9,892 bases of DNA from Flavobacteriaceae bacterium (GTDB lineage Bacteria > Bacteroidota > Bacteroidia > Flavobacteriales > Flavobacteriaceae): positions 1 to 9,892 of the forward strand of contig CANCFZ010000078.1 in NCBI GenBank assembly GCA_947377425.1, written 5' to 3'. This document shows positions 1 to 6,215 of this stretch, piece after piece. Numbering within the stretch: position 1 is the first letter of the stretch; every line of letters starts with the position of its first letter. Position numbers and translations under genes: made by a program. The notes under the pieces are model-generated. The model saw only the letters and a program-made list of their open reading frames with translations. It did not search any database and was not told where the DNA came from.

Positions 1-1664
1 TTAAAACCATTGTATTGTGCTACTAATGCTTCTGTTTTAGCTTTAAACTTAGTTAAATCTTCAGGAGTCCACCAGTTTCTCATAACACCATCACCATCAA
101 ATGTAGCACCTTGATCATCAAAACCATGACCAATTTCATGACCAATTACGGCTCCAATTCCGCCATAATTAACAGCATCGTCTGCTTTTAAGTCAAAGAA
201 AGGTGGTTGTAAAATAGCTGCTGGGAATACAATTTCGTTTAGTGAAGGATTATAGTATGCATTTACCGTTTGAGGAGTCATTCCCCATTCTGTTCTGTCA
301 ACTGGTTTTCCTAATTTATTTAACAATCGATTGTATTCAAATTCAGTCGCTCTTTCAGCATTTCCATACAAATCGTTTTTCACAACTTTCAAGCTAGAAT
401 AATCCCTCCATTTATCTGGATACCCTATTTTAATCATGAATTTATCTACTTTTTGTAACGCTTGTTTTTTAGTAGCTTCACTCATCCAATCTAGTTTTTT
501 AATGCTTTCAGCATAAGCTTTCAATAGGTTTTTCACCATTCCAACCATACGCTCTTTAGCTTCCGGAGAGAAATGTTTTTCAACATATACTTTACCAACC
601 ATTTCACCCAAACTTCCGTTTACTGAATTCACAGCTCTCTTCCAGTCGTCTTGTTGTTTTTCGGTTCCGTATAACGTTTTACCATAGAACTCAAAATGTG
701 CTTTGTCTAATGCAGTAGTTAAATGGGTAGCAGCATTATTGATTAAACTCCATTTTAAATAAGTTTTCCAAGTATCTAGCGGTGTATTTTTAATTATCCC
801 ATTCAAACTTTTAGTATAATCAATTTGAGATATTACTAAGATTTTTTCATTTGCAATTCCAGCATTTTTCAACATAGCACTCCAATCAAAATCGGGCATT
901 AATGTTTTTAAATCACCAATAGCATATTTGTTATATAACTTAGAAGTTTCACGAGTGTCTTCTTTCGTCATTTGAGATTTTGCCATTGTAGTTTCCAATG
1001 CCATAATTTTAGCAGCACTTTCACTCGGAGTTGGCATATTAGTCAACGTCAGCATTGCTTCTATATGAGCCAAATATTTTTTGCGAACATCCACCATTTT
1101 GGCATCATTCTGAAGATAATATTCTCTTTCAGGAAGACCTAATCCACTTTGCCAAGTCATTAAAGTATATTCATTCGGATTTTTATAATCTTGATTCACA
1201 GAAATCGAAAACGGAATGGAAACACCAGTTCTATTCGCTTTTCCAAAATAGGCAGCCAAATCTGAATAACTAGCAATAGCATCAATATTTTTTAATTCAG
1301 GTTGAATCGGAGTAATCCCTTTAGCATCACGCTCTTTTCTATTCATATAGGAAGCATAATAATCACCAATTTTTTGTTGGTCGCTACCTTCAGAAAAACT
1401 TCCTTTAGAAGCTTCTTCAATAATAGCTTTAACATCTTTTTGAGATTGGTCATACAGCATGTCAAATGAACCATACGATGCTTTATCAGCTGGAATTTTA
1501 TTGTTTCTCAGCCAAGTTCCATTTACAAAAGCCTGAAAATTATCGCCAGGATTAACTTTAGTATCCATATTTTTCTTGGTGATACCCGAAACCAAATCTT
1601 CTTTTTTGTTACATGATGCCAGTAGAACTACCGCAGCAAGAACAGTGATTTTTATGTTTTTCAT
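1..1664 (-). CDS. M13-family zinc metallopeptidase lipoprotein (neprilysin/PepO-like), C-terminus cut by window edge
   Basis: I translated the complement strand from the ATG at 1662-1664 and found 554 open codons in one unbroken frame running off the left edge. The N-terminus (MKNIKITVLAAVVLLASC) is a lipoprotein signal with lipobox LASC and acceptor Cys18, followed by NKKED. The zinc-binding HEIGH motif is at residues 509-513 (His509, Glu510, His513), and the family substrate-binding motif NAYYNP starts at Asn468, about 40 residues before it, as in neprilysin. The third zinc ligand, a Glu about 60 residues after HExxH, must lie outside the window, so roughly 120-130 residues are missing if the protein has the usual M13 length. 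M13 enzymes cleave peptides, usually of limited size, outside the cytoplasm. The lipobox puts this one on an envelope membrane, and the K-E-D after the Cys suggests surface export in Bacteroidetes. A terminator upstream isolates it from the Bax-type gene, so it should have its own promoter, but no clean TAnnTTTG was found. Confidence 0.95.
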   Translation of the reverse strand, partial: MKNIKITVLAAVVLLASCNKKEDLVSGITKKNMDTKVNPGDNFQAFVNGTWLRNNKIPADKASYGSFDMLYDQSQKDVKAIIEEASKGSFSEGSDQQKIGDYYASYMNRKERDAKGITPIQPELKNIDAIASYSDLAAYFGKANRTGVSIPFSISVNQDYKNPNEYTLMTWQSGLGLPEREYYLQNDAKMVDVRKKYLAHIEAMLTLTNMPTPSESAAKIMALETTMAKSQMTKEDTRETSKLYNKYAIGDLKTLMPDFDWSAMLKNAGIANEKILVISQIDYTKSLNGIIKNTPLDTWKTYLKWSLINNAATHLTTALDKAHFEFYGKTLYGTEKQQDDWKRAVNSVNGSLGEMVGKVYVEKHFSPEAKERMVGMVKNLLKAYAESIKKLDWMSEATKKQALQKVDKFMIKIGYPDKWRDYSSLKVVKNDLYGNAERATEFEYNRLLNKLGKPVDRTEWGMTPQTVNAYYNPSLNEIVFPAAILQPPFFDLKADDAVNYGGIGAVIGHEIGHGFDDQGATFDGDGVMRNWWTPEDLTKFKAKTEALVAQYNGF

Positions 1665-1772
1665 ATTTTAGTGAGTTTGTTTAAAAACAAGTAAAGTTAC
1701 AAATTTTATATATTAGTTGTGTTTAAGGTTAATTTGTTACAGATTAGCGAATAGACCCAAATTAAATCAAAT

Positions 1773-1802
1773 AAAAAAGCCTGACGTTACAGTCAGACTT
1801 TT
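1773..1802 (-). terminator. Rho-independent terminator of the Bax inhibitor-1-type gene
   Basis: On the minus strand, AAGTCTGAC pairs with GTCAGGCTT (arms 1792-1800 and 1777-1785; nine pairs, one of them a G-T wobble) around the 6-nt loop TGTAAC, and a run of six T follows. It starts about 20 nt after the stop of the gene ending at 1821, so it separates that gene from the metallopeptidase gene downstream. Confidence 0.85.
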
Positions 1803-1820
1803 AACAATATTTAAAGAAAA

Positions 1821-2573
1821 TTATTTTCTGCTTGACAATTTAGACAGCAAACGTAAAAACTCTACATATAGCCATACTAATGTAATCATTAATCCCATAG
1901 CTCCATACCATTCCATATATTTTGGAGCTCTTTGTGCTACACCTTTTTCTATTTGATCAAAATCTAAGAACAAGTTTAAGGCAGCGATGATTATTACAAA
2001 AACACTAATTCCAATACTCATCATAGAATTTCCATAATGAACAGGTTGGTAGTGAATAAAAAAAGTAAGTACCCACGACAATAAATAATAAACCGCAATA
2101 GCAGCAGTAGCAGCAATCACAACACTTCTAAATTTTTCAGTTACCTGAACAATTTTGTATTTGTATAAGGCAAAACAAACTAAAAAAGTTACAAATGTAG
2201 CACTTACAGCTTGCATCACTATTCCTGGATATTTCACTTCAAAAATAGCAGATAAACCACCAATAAACAAACCTTCGGCAACAGCATAAGCTGGCGATAA
2301 ATAAGTAGAAAGTTGAGGCTTAAAAGTAGTAATTAGCACAAAAATAAGTCCAACAATAGCTCCGCCAATGGTTAAAAATATTGGATTTTGCCCATTAAAA
2401 GCCATATTCCATGTTGCAAATGCACCAGCAACCAATAACAATAAAAGAATAAAACTTTTGTTGATAGTTCCTGCAACAGTCATTGTTTGATTGTTATCTA
2501 TTACAACAGCATCATGAACAGCCGAAGTATTAGTAAATGTGTCTGTTTTAAAAAACGGATTTTTCGAATTCAT
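1821..2573 (-). CDS. Bax inhibitor-1/YccA-family integral membrane protein
   Basis: This is a 250-residue protein with a polar N-terminus of about 38 residues and then seven hydrophobic segments, at about 41-58, 65-83, 94-112, 117-136, 149-171, 184-204 and 223-242. That is the seven-helix layout of the Bax inhibitor-1-like family. The family-like C-terminal part is clear: a helix ending in NLFLDFDQIEKG (200-211) with acidic residues Asp204 and Asp206, then YMEWYGAMGL and a last helix with LYVEFLRLLSKL. Family members are inner-membrane proteins. Some (for example BsYetJ) act as pH-sensitive calcium leak channels, and others such as YccA interact with the FtsH protease. Which role applies here cannot be told. 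The gene has its own promoter (2595-2623) and terminator (1773-1802), so it is probably transcribed alone. The start at 2573 lies 22 nt from the -7 element and has no Shine-Dalgarno sequence, as is normal in this group. Confidence 0.92.
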   Translation of the reverse strand: MNSKNPFFKTDTFTNTSAVHDAVVIDNNQTMTVAGTINKSFILLLLLVAGAFATWNMAFNGQNPIFLTIGGAIVGLIFVLITTFKPQLSTYLSPAYAVAEGLFIGGLSAIFEVKYPGIVMQAVSATFVTFLVCFALYKYKIVQVTEKFRSVVIAATAAIAVYYLLSWVLTFFIHYQPVHYGNSMMSIGISVFVIIIAALNLFLDFDQIEKGVAQRAPKYMEWYGAMGLMITLVWLYVEFLRLLSKLSSRK

Positions 2574-2594
2574 AATCTAAATTATTTAGTGCAT

Positions 2595-2623
2595 CAAATA
2601 TACTTTTTCTTTTTTAAATCAAA
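2595..2623 (-). promoter_or_regulatory. Bacteroidetes-type promoter of the Bax inhibitor-1-type gene
   Basis: On the minus strand TTTG (2620-2623) is followed after 17 bp by TATATTTG (2595-2602), an exact match to the TAnnTTTG -7 element of the Bacteroidetes primary sigma factor. The start codon is 22 nt further on, which gives a short leader. Confidence 0.75.
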
Positions 2624-2792
2624 AAAAGTTTGATAAAATATTAACGGTTTTTTACATTATCTATAGATATGAAAGGGTTATAAAACCTGTCAAGTTACTA
2701 TGCAGTTCCTGTCTTTTATCTATTTGTTGCTATTAGGTTCTAAAAATTTGTTCCTCTATTCTAAAATCTTTTGAGCTTTTTGTGTTAAAATC

Positions 2793-3023
2793 ACCGAACT
2801 CAATTGTAACTAGTAGAAACCAAAAAGTGATAAGCGGAAACTAAACAGTAACCGACGGAAATTAAATAACGGTCTGCGGAAATTAAAAAGTAATACACCC
2901 AAACTCAATAGTAATCAGCGGAAACTTCACCTTGATACGCCGAAACTAAATAGTAATATACGGAAACTTAATAGTGACCTACGGAAACTCAATAGTGATC
3001 GACCGAACCGCAATAAAATAAGG
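2793..3023 (+). repeat. Tandem array of eleven degenerate 21-bp repeats
   Basis: Eleven units of exactly 21 bp follow each other without indels, starting at 2793, 2814, 2835, 2856, 2877, 2898, 2919, 2940, 2961, 2982 and 3003. The consensus is CSGAAACTNAATAGT followed by RAYMNR. Columns 5 and 11 are A in all units, columns 4, 6 and 10 are A in ten of eleven, column 16 is always a purine and column 18 is a pyrimidine in ten. The first two units and the last are the most decayed. 21 bp is two helical turns, so every core faces the same side of the DNA. It is also seven codons: in the frame starting at 2835 the array is open and reads as heptads (R/P)-K-L-N-S-(N/D)-x, with no start codon nearby. 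A terminator hairpin follows directly. I do not recognise a named repeat family. It is not a CRISPR array, because the variable part is only about 3-6 bp. Confidence 0.9.
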
Positions 3024-3030
3024 AAAAACA

Positions 3031-3061
3031 AAAAACTCCGTCATTATTTGACGGAGTTTTT
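3031..3061. terminator. Perfect 13-bp hairpin terminator, usable in both directions
   Basis: AAAAACTCCGTCA (3031-3043) pairs perfectly with TGACGGAGTTTTT (3049-3061) around the loop TTATT. The A-runs and T-runs at the ends give a U-tract on either strand. No protein gene ends here. It sits just after the 21-bp array on the plus strand and just after the candidate small RNA on the minus strand. The good promoter facing it at 3146-3177 makes the minus-strand use more likely. Confidence 0.85.
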
Positions 3062-3140
3062 ATGCTATTAACCAACCAAAAAACTATAAATTATGAAAAC
3101 TTATATAAAAATTAAAGGAAACCACTCCTTCTTTTTTTGT
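3031..3140 (-). ncRNA. Candidate small non-coding RNA, about 110 nt
   Basis: A canonical minus-strand promoter (3146-3177) would start RNA near 3140, and the strong hairpin at 3031-3061 would end it, giving a transcript of about 110 nt. The minus strand of the interval has no ATG before the terminator. The only start-like codon near the 5' end is a GTG touching GAAGGA, too close to act as its ribosome site, and it would give only 13 codons. Near the 5' end AAGGA and TCCTT can form a small hairpin around GTGGTT. The same GGAGT could instead pair with ACTCC in the terminator stem, so an alternative fold is possible. I could not assign it to a known RNA family such as 6S RNA or Flavo-1. The start site is estimated from promoter spacing, and expression is inferred only. 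Confidence 0.45.
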
Positions 3141-3145
3141 GAGTA

Positions 3146-3177
3146 CAAAGATACGGGTGTTTTTAGATTATTCTCAA
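3146..3177 (-). promoter_or_regulatory. Bacteroidetes-type promoter of the candidate small RNA
   Basis: On the minus strand TTG (3175-3177) is followed after 21 bp by TATCTTTG (3146-3153), matching TAnnTTTG. The spacing is identical to that of the gdhA promoter in this window. No protein gene follows it before the terminator at 3031-3061. Confidence 0.6.
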
Positions 3178-3404
3178 TAAAAAATTAACTTTAACATATT
3201 TTTATCAAAAATGACTATACTATAACGTTGTATTTTGATGATTATTTAATAAAATATGAAAATCAGTATCAATTTTTTTATTTTAACTACTTCCTTATAT
3301 ATTTTTAGTAATAAACCAAAAAGATTATAAACATTAACTCGGTTTACTATTTTATTTTAAGTTGAATATTTATACACTATTTGTTGGGTTTTGATAATAT
3401 TTGA

Positions 3405-3440
3405 TATTACCAACTGAAAATTAGTTTTCAAAGGGTAATA
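3405..3440. other. Nested inverted repeat (two-stage hairpin)
   Basis: TATTACC (3405-3411) pairs with GGTAATA (3434-3440). Inside it, after a symmetric 3x3 internal loop, TGAAAA (3415-3420) pairs with TTTTCA (3425-3430) around TTAG. It lies about 27 bp beyond the gdhA terminator and has no T-run, so it is not a terminator. It could be a protein-binding site or a structured RNA element; its role is unknown. Confidence 0.5.
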
Positions 3441-3466
3441 AAACGGTATATTGAAAGTTATATTAT

Positions 3467-3495
3467 AAAAAAACCACCTAAATTTAGGTGGTTTT
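3467..3495 (-). terminator. Terminator of gdhA
   Basis: AAAACCACCTA (3470-3480) and TAGGTGGTTTT (3485-3495) form a perfect 11-bp stem with loop AATT, and on the minus strand a run of T follows. It begins 20 nt after the gdhA stop codon. Confidence 0.9.
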
Positions 3496-3514
3496 ATAAG
3501 ATTTTTGGTATTAT

Positions 3515-4858
3515 TTACACAATTCCTTGCGCTAACATTGCATCGGCAACTTTAACGAAACCTGCAACATTTGCACCTTTTACATAATCAATGTAACCTG
3601 AAGCATCTTTACCATATTTTTCACATGATGCATGGATATCTGACATAATTTTTTTCAATCTTTCATCAACTTCTTCAGAAGTCCAACTTAAACGTAGAGA
3701 ATTTTGAGACATTTCAAGACCAGAAGTTGCTACACCTCCAGCATTTGATGCTTTTCCAGGAGCAAATAAAATTTTAGCATTTTGAAAAACGTGCATAGCT
3801 TCTGGAGTAGAGGGCATATTTGCGCCTTCTGCCACACAAATACATCCGTTAGCTACTAATGTTTTTGCTTCTTCTTCGTTTAACTCATTTTGAGTTGCAC
3901 AAGGTAAAGCTACATCACATTTAACTTCCCATGGGCGTTTTCCTGCTACAAATTTAGCGCTTGGATATTTAGTTACATAATCAGAAATTCTTCCGTAATT
4001 TACGTTTTTGATTTCCATTACATAAGCTAATTTTTCGGCAGTAATTCCATCAGCATCATAAATATATCCTGATGAATCAGACATTGTTACTACTTTACCT
4101 CCGAGTTCTGTTGCTTTTTCAGTAGCATATTGCGCTACATTTCCAGAACCAGAAACAACTACAGTTTTTCCAGAGAAACTATCTCCTTTAGTTGCTAGCA
4201 TACTTTGTGCAAAATAAACATCGCCATAACCTGTAGCTTCTGGACGGATTAAAGAACCTCCAAACGAGATGCCTTTTCCTGTTAAAACTCCTGTGAATTC
4301 ATTTCTTAATCTTTTATATTGACCAAACATATAGCCAACTTCTCTTCCGCCAACACCAATATCACCAGCAGGAACATCAGTATCAGCACCAATGTGTTTA
4401 GATAATTCTGTCATAAATGCTTGACAAAATTTCATGATTTCATTATCAGATTTTCCTTTTGGATCAAAATCTGCTCCACCTTTTCCACCACCCATTGGTA
4501 ATGTAGTAAGACTGTTTTTGAAAGTTTGCTCGAAAGCTAAAAATTTCAAAATACTTAAATTCACAGTTGGATGAAAACGAATTCCTCCTTTGTAGGGCCC
4601 AATTGCAGAGTTCATTTGAATTCTGTAACCTCTGTTTACATGAGTTTTACCTGAATCATCAACCCAAACCACTCTAAACATGATTACTCTTTCTGGCTCC
4701 ACCATTCTTTCCAAAAGCATTTTGTTTTGGTATTTTTTATTTTCTTCAATAAAAGGAATTACTGTTTCGGCAACTTCCTTAACTGCTTGCATAAATTCAG
4801 GTTCGTTGCCGTTTCTTTGAGCAACTAAATCAATAAATGCGTTGATACTTTGTGACAT
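3515..4858 (-). CDS. gdhA: NADP-type glutamate dehydrogenase (hexameric, 447 residues)
   Basis: The enzyme interconverts 2-oxoglutarate plus ammonia and glutamate in the cytoplasm, using NADP(H) in this subgroup. Length (447) equals that of E. coli GdhA and the small hexameric class. Active-site residues are in place: Lys90 in GPYKGGIRFHP, Lys114, Lys126 in PMGGGKGGADFDPKG, Asp166 in PAGDIGVGGRE, and Ser379 in ATSGLEMSQN. The Rossmann loop GSGNVA is at 237-242 and is followed by SDSSG at 260-264, the arrangement seen in NADP-preferring E. coli GdhA. The cofactor call rests on that similarity only. The gene has its own promoter (4904-4935) and terminator, so it is probably transcribed alone. 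Its leader contains a perfect 12-bp palindrome that may be an operator. It is divergent from the secreted-protein gene at 5114. Confidence 0.97.
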   Translation of the reverse strand: MSQSINAFIDLVAQRNGNEPEFMQAVKEVAETVIPFIEENKKYQNKMLLERMVEPERVIMFRVVWVDDSGKTHVNRGYRIQMNSAIGPYKGGIRFHPTVNLSILKFLAFEQTFKNSLTTLPMGGGKGGADFDPKGKSDNEIMKFCQAFMTELSKHIGADTDVPAGDIGVGGREVGYMFGQYKRLRNEFTGVLTGKGISFGGSLIRPEATGYGDVYFAQSMLATKGDSFSGKTVVVSGSGNVAQYATEKATELGGKVVTMSDSSGYIYDADGITAEKLAYVMEIKNVNYGRISDYVTKYPSAKFVAGKRPWEVKCDVALPCATQNELNEEEAKTLVANGCICVAEGANMPSTPEAMHVFQNAKILFAPGKASNAGGVATSGLEMSQNSLRLSWTSEEVDERLKKIMSDIHASCEKYGKDASGYIDYVKGANVAGFVKVADAMLAQGIV

Positions 4859-4880
4859 AAATTATAATATTAATATTTAA

Positions 4881-4892
4881 GAAAACGTTTTC
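4881..4892. promoter_or_regulatory. Candidate operator: 12-bp palindrome in the gdhA leader
   Basis: GAAAACGTTTTC is a perfect palindrome with a central CG, 11 bp downstream of the gdhA -7 element and 22 bp before its start codon. That places it a few bases into the transcribed leader. The shape (A-rich half, CG centre, T-rich half) resembles sites bound by LacI/GalR-family regulators. The bound protein is unknown. Confidence 0.4.
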
Positions 4893-4903
4893 GTAATATT
4901 TGA

Positions 4904-4935
4904 CAAATATACATTTTATAAAAATAATGGCACAA
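4904..4935 (-). promoter_or_regulatory. Bacteroidetes-type promoter of gdhA
   Basis: On the minus strand TTG (4933-4935), a 21-bp spacer, and TATATTTG (4904-4911) match the TTG/TAnnTTTG consensus. Transcription would start near 4898, leaving a leader of about 40 nt that includes the palindrome at 4881-4892. Confidence 0.75.
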
Positions 4936-5084
4936 TTTTTTTTAAATTCTCATAATTTTTATGTTTATCTTAAGATTTTTTAATGATAATTAAATTTAAT
5001 AAGTTGTTTTAAAACTATTTTTGCTTTTTTTCGTATATATACAAGTATTTTTTTATTTTATTTTATAAGTGAATGATGTTTTTA

Positions 5085-5092
5085 TATATTTG
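5085..5092 (+). promoter_or_regulatory. -7 promoter element of the secreted-protein gene
   Basis: TATATTTG matches TAnnTTTG exactly and lies 21 bp before the ATG at 5114. No clear TTG is present at the expected -33 distance. Because the element lies downstream of an in-frame ATG at 5069, it argues that 5069 is not the real start. Confidence 0.6.
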
Positions 5093-5113
5093 TCGAGAAT
5101 TGAATTTTTTTGT

Positions 5114-5908
5114 ATGAAAAAGACCAAATATTTTTTAGTAACTCTTATGCTTTTGTTTTGCTTGAATAATAAAGCAATAGCACAGTTCGGATTTTCTCAT
5201 GAAATTGGCGCCATTATAGGGCCAGTTGCATTCCAATCGGACTATGGTGAAAGACATAATATTTCAACAAATATGGGAAATACTGGATATGGCATTGGGC
5301 TTATTCATTACTTAAATTTTTCGTACAAAGCCGAATGTAGTTGTTACACGCCGGAAACTTATTTTAATGATCACTTCAAATTGAGAAGCGAATTATCTTA
5401 CAATAAAACTGAACTTCAGCATTTTGGTGAATGGGTAGACCCTAAAAGAACCACTTTAACAGCTGACCAACTTAGAGCAATGAGAGGTAGTACTGCCGTT
5501 ACTAATGTTGGAATGCAATTAGAATTTTTTCCATATAGCATTCGAGATTTTACTGCTACTATTGGTAGTTTTGGTCCGTTTATTAGTTTAGGTGGTCAAT
5601 TTAGTTTCTTTAAACCAACTGCTTTTTCTGAAATGGGTGCTGGTTTAGGTCAATTACCAACGGTTACGCCATTAAAATATATTAATGCTTTTGATGTTAA
5701 AGGTGGAACAACTTGGTCGGTAGTATCAAGTGTTGGAACTAGATATAAATTATCTCCTTTATCAGATTTAATTGTTGATTTAAGATTTCAATATTATTTT
5801 TCTAATTGGGTTGATGGCTTAAGTCCCGATCCAAAAGTGTATTTAGAAAACAGAGCGAACGATTGGAATATCTGGTTTAATTTTGGATATATCTACTATT
5901 TGCAATAA
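5114..5908 (+). CDS. Secreted, probably outer-membrane protein of a Flavobacteriia-restricted family
   Basis: I place the start at 5114 (264 residues), not at the in-frame ATG at 5069. A -7 promoter element lies between the two, and the 5114 start gives a clean signal peptide (MKKTKYFLVTLMLLFCLNNK then AIAQ), cleaved after about residue 24. The mature part has Gly- and aromatic-rich alternating segments (for example around residues 56-71 and 213-231) and ends in GYIYYLQ, which suggests a beta-barrel or beta-rich outer-membrane protein. It includes a CSC pair (Cys75, Cys77) before YTPETYF. The conserved-looking opening (FGFSHEIG, then GPVAFQSDYGER) reminds me of the flavobacterial family that NCBI names THC0290_0291, whose function is unknown; that link is from memory. 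It is divergent from gdhA, with about 255 bp between the start codons, but nothing shows a shared function. Confidence 0.8.
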   Translation: MKKTKYFLVTLMLLFCLNNKAIAQFGFSHEIGAIIGPVAFQSDYGERHNISTNMGNTGYGIGLIHYLNFSYKAECSCYTPETYFNDHFKLRSELSYNKTELQHFGEWVDPKRTTLTADQLRAMRGSTAVTNVGMQLEFFPYSIRDFTATIGSFGPFISLGGQFSFFKPTAFSEMGAGLGQLPTVTPLKYINAFDVKGGTTWSVVSSVGTRYKLSPLSDLIVDLRFQYYFSNWVDGLSPDPKVYLENRANDWNIWFNFGYIYYLQ

Positions 5909-5921
5909 ATAAAAAATAAAC

Positions 5922-5941
5922 CTGACAGATTTTTCTATCAG
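5922..5941 (+). terminator. Weak hairpin after the secreted-protein gene, possible terminator
   Basis: CTGACAGA and TCTATCAG form an 8-bp stem with one mismatch around TTTT, starting 13 nt after the stop codon. There is no T-run behind it, so termination here would be poor. It may instead protect the 3' end of the message. Confidence 0.3.
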
Positions 5942-6190
5942 AGTTCAATTCGTTAAACTAAAATACGACCTAGTCTGTAATTGCTTTTCAAAATTTAATC
6001 AACTAGTACAATACTAGTCTTTTAAAAAAATAAAACTATTTCCGCTTATAGCTTTCTATTTAAAAAAGAAACGTCGAATTTTGACATATTCTATTTCGTG
6101 ACCTTACATTGGTTGGTGTACTCTAAGAATTGGTTAGTATTCACTACAAAATCAAGCACCTGTATTGAAACAATCATACTGTAGCGGAGT

Positions 6191-6215
6191 CCTAGCAGAA
6201 ATGTTAGGTTTTTTT
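6191..6215 (+). terminator. Strong Rho-independent terminator, far from any upstream gene
   Basis: CCTAGCA (6191-6197) pairs with TGTTAGG (6202-6208), with one G-T wobble, around a GAAA tetraloop, and seven T follow. The nearest upstream plus-strand stop codon is at 5906-5908, about 280 nt away. It may end a long 3' untranslated region or an unrecognised RNA. It also shields the gene at 6296 from readthrough. Confidence 0.85.

Larger units (their letters stand above)
2574..3514. other. 941-bp gene-free stretch between the Bax-type gene and gdhA
   Basis: I found no convincing protein gene here on either strand. From left to right it holds the Bax-type promoter (2595-2623), a short hydrophobic reading frame of 24 codons at 2700-2774, an 11-copy 21-bp array (2793-3023), a perfect hairpin terminator (3031-3061), a candidate minus-strand small RNA with its promoter (3031-3177), very AT-rich DNA with nothing recognisable (about 3190-3400), a nested hairpin (3405-3440), and the gdhA terminator (3467-3495). 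Confidence 0.8.

Noticed and set aside
1055..1273. Plus-strand frame of 72 codons inside the metallopeptidase gene
   Set aside because: It is antisense to an unbroken M13 coding frame with recognisable motifs on both sides.
1665..1772. A canonical promoter for the metallopeptidase gene
   Set aside because: The best candidates (TAACTTTA, and TAAAATTTG with one extra base) miss the consensus and have no TTG at a suitable distance.
2700..2774. A 24-codon hydrophobic ORF as a type I toxin peptide
   Set aside because: There is no promoter, ribosome site or antisense RNA signature. Short hydrophobic frames are common in AT-rich DNA. It is kept only as part of the possible broken frame.
2793..3023. 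The 21-bp array as a CRISPR array
   Set aside because: The conserved part is about 15 bp and the variable part only 3-6 bp, the copies are degenerate, and no cas gene is present.
3093..3188. A plus-strand ORF of 31 codons (MKTYIKIKGNHSFFF...)
   Set aside because: It lies antisense to the candidate small RNA and its promoter, has no promoter of its own that I can see, and resembles no family I know.
6036..6049. An inverted copy of part of the 21-bp repeat (ATAAGCGGAAA) near 6040
   Set aside because: It is an 11-bp match only, without further periodic copies. Such matches are expected by chance in about 10 kb of AT-rich sequence.
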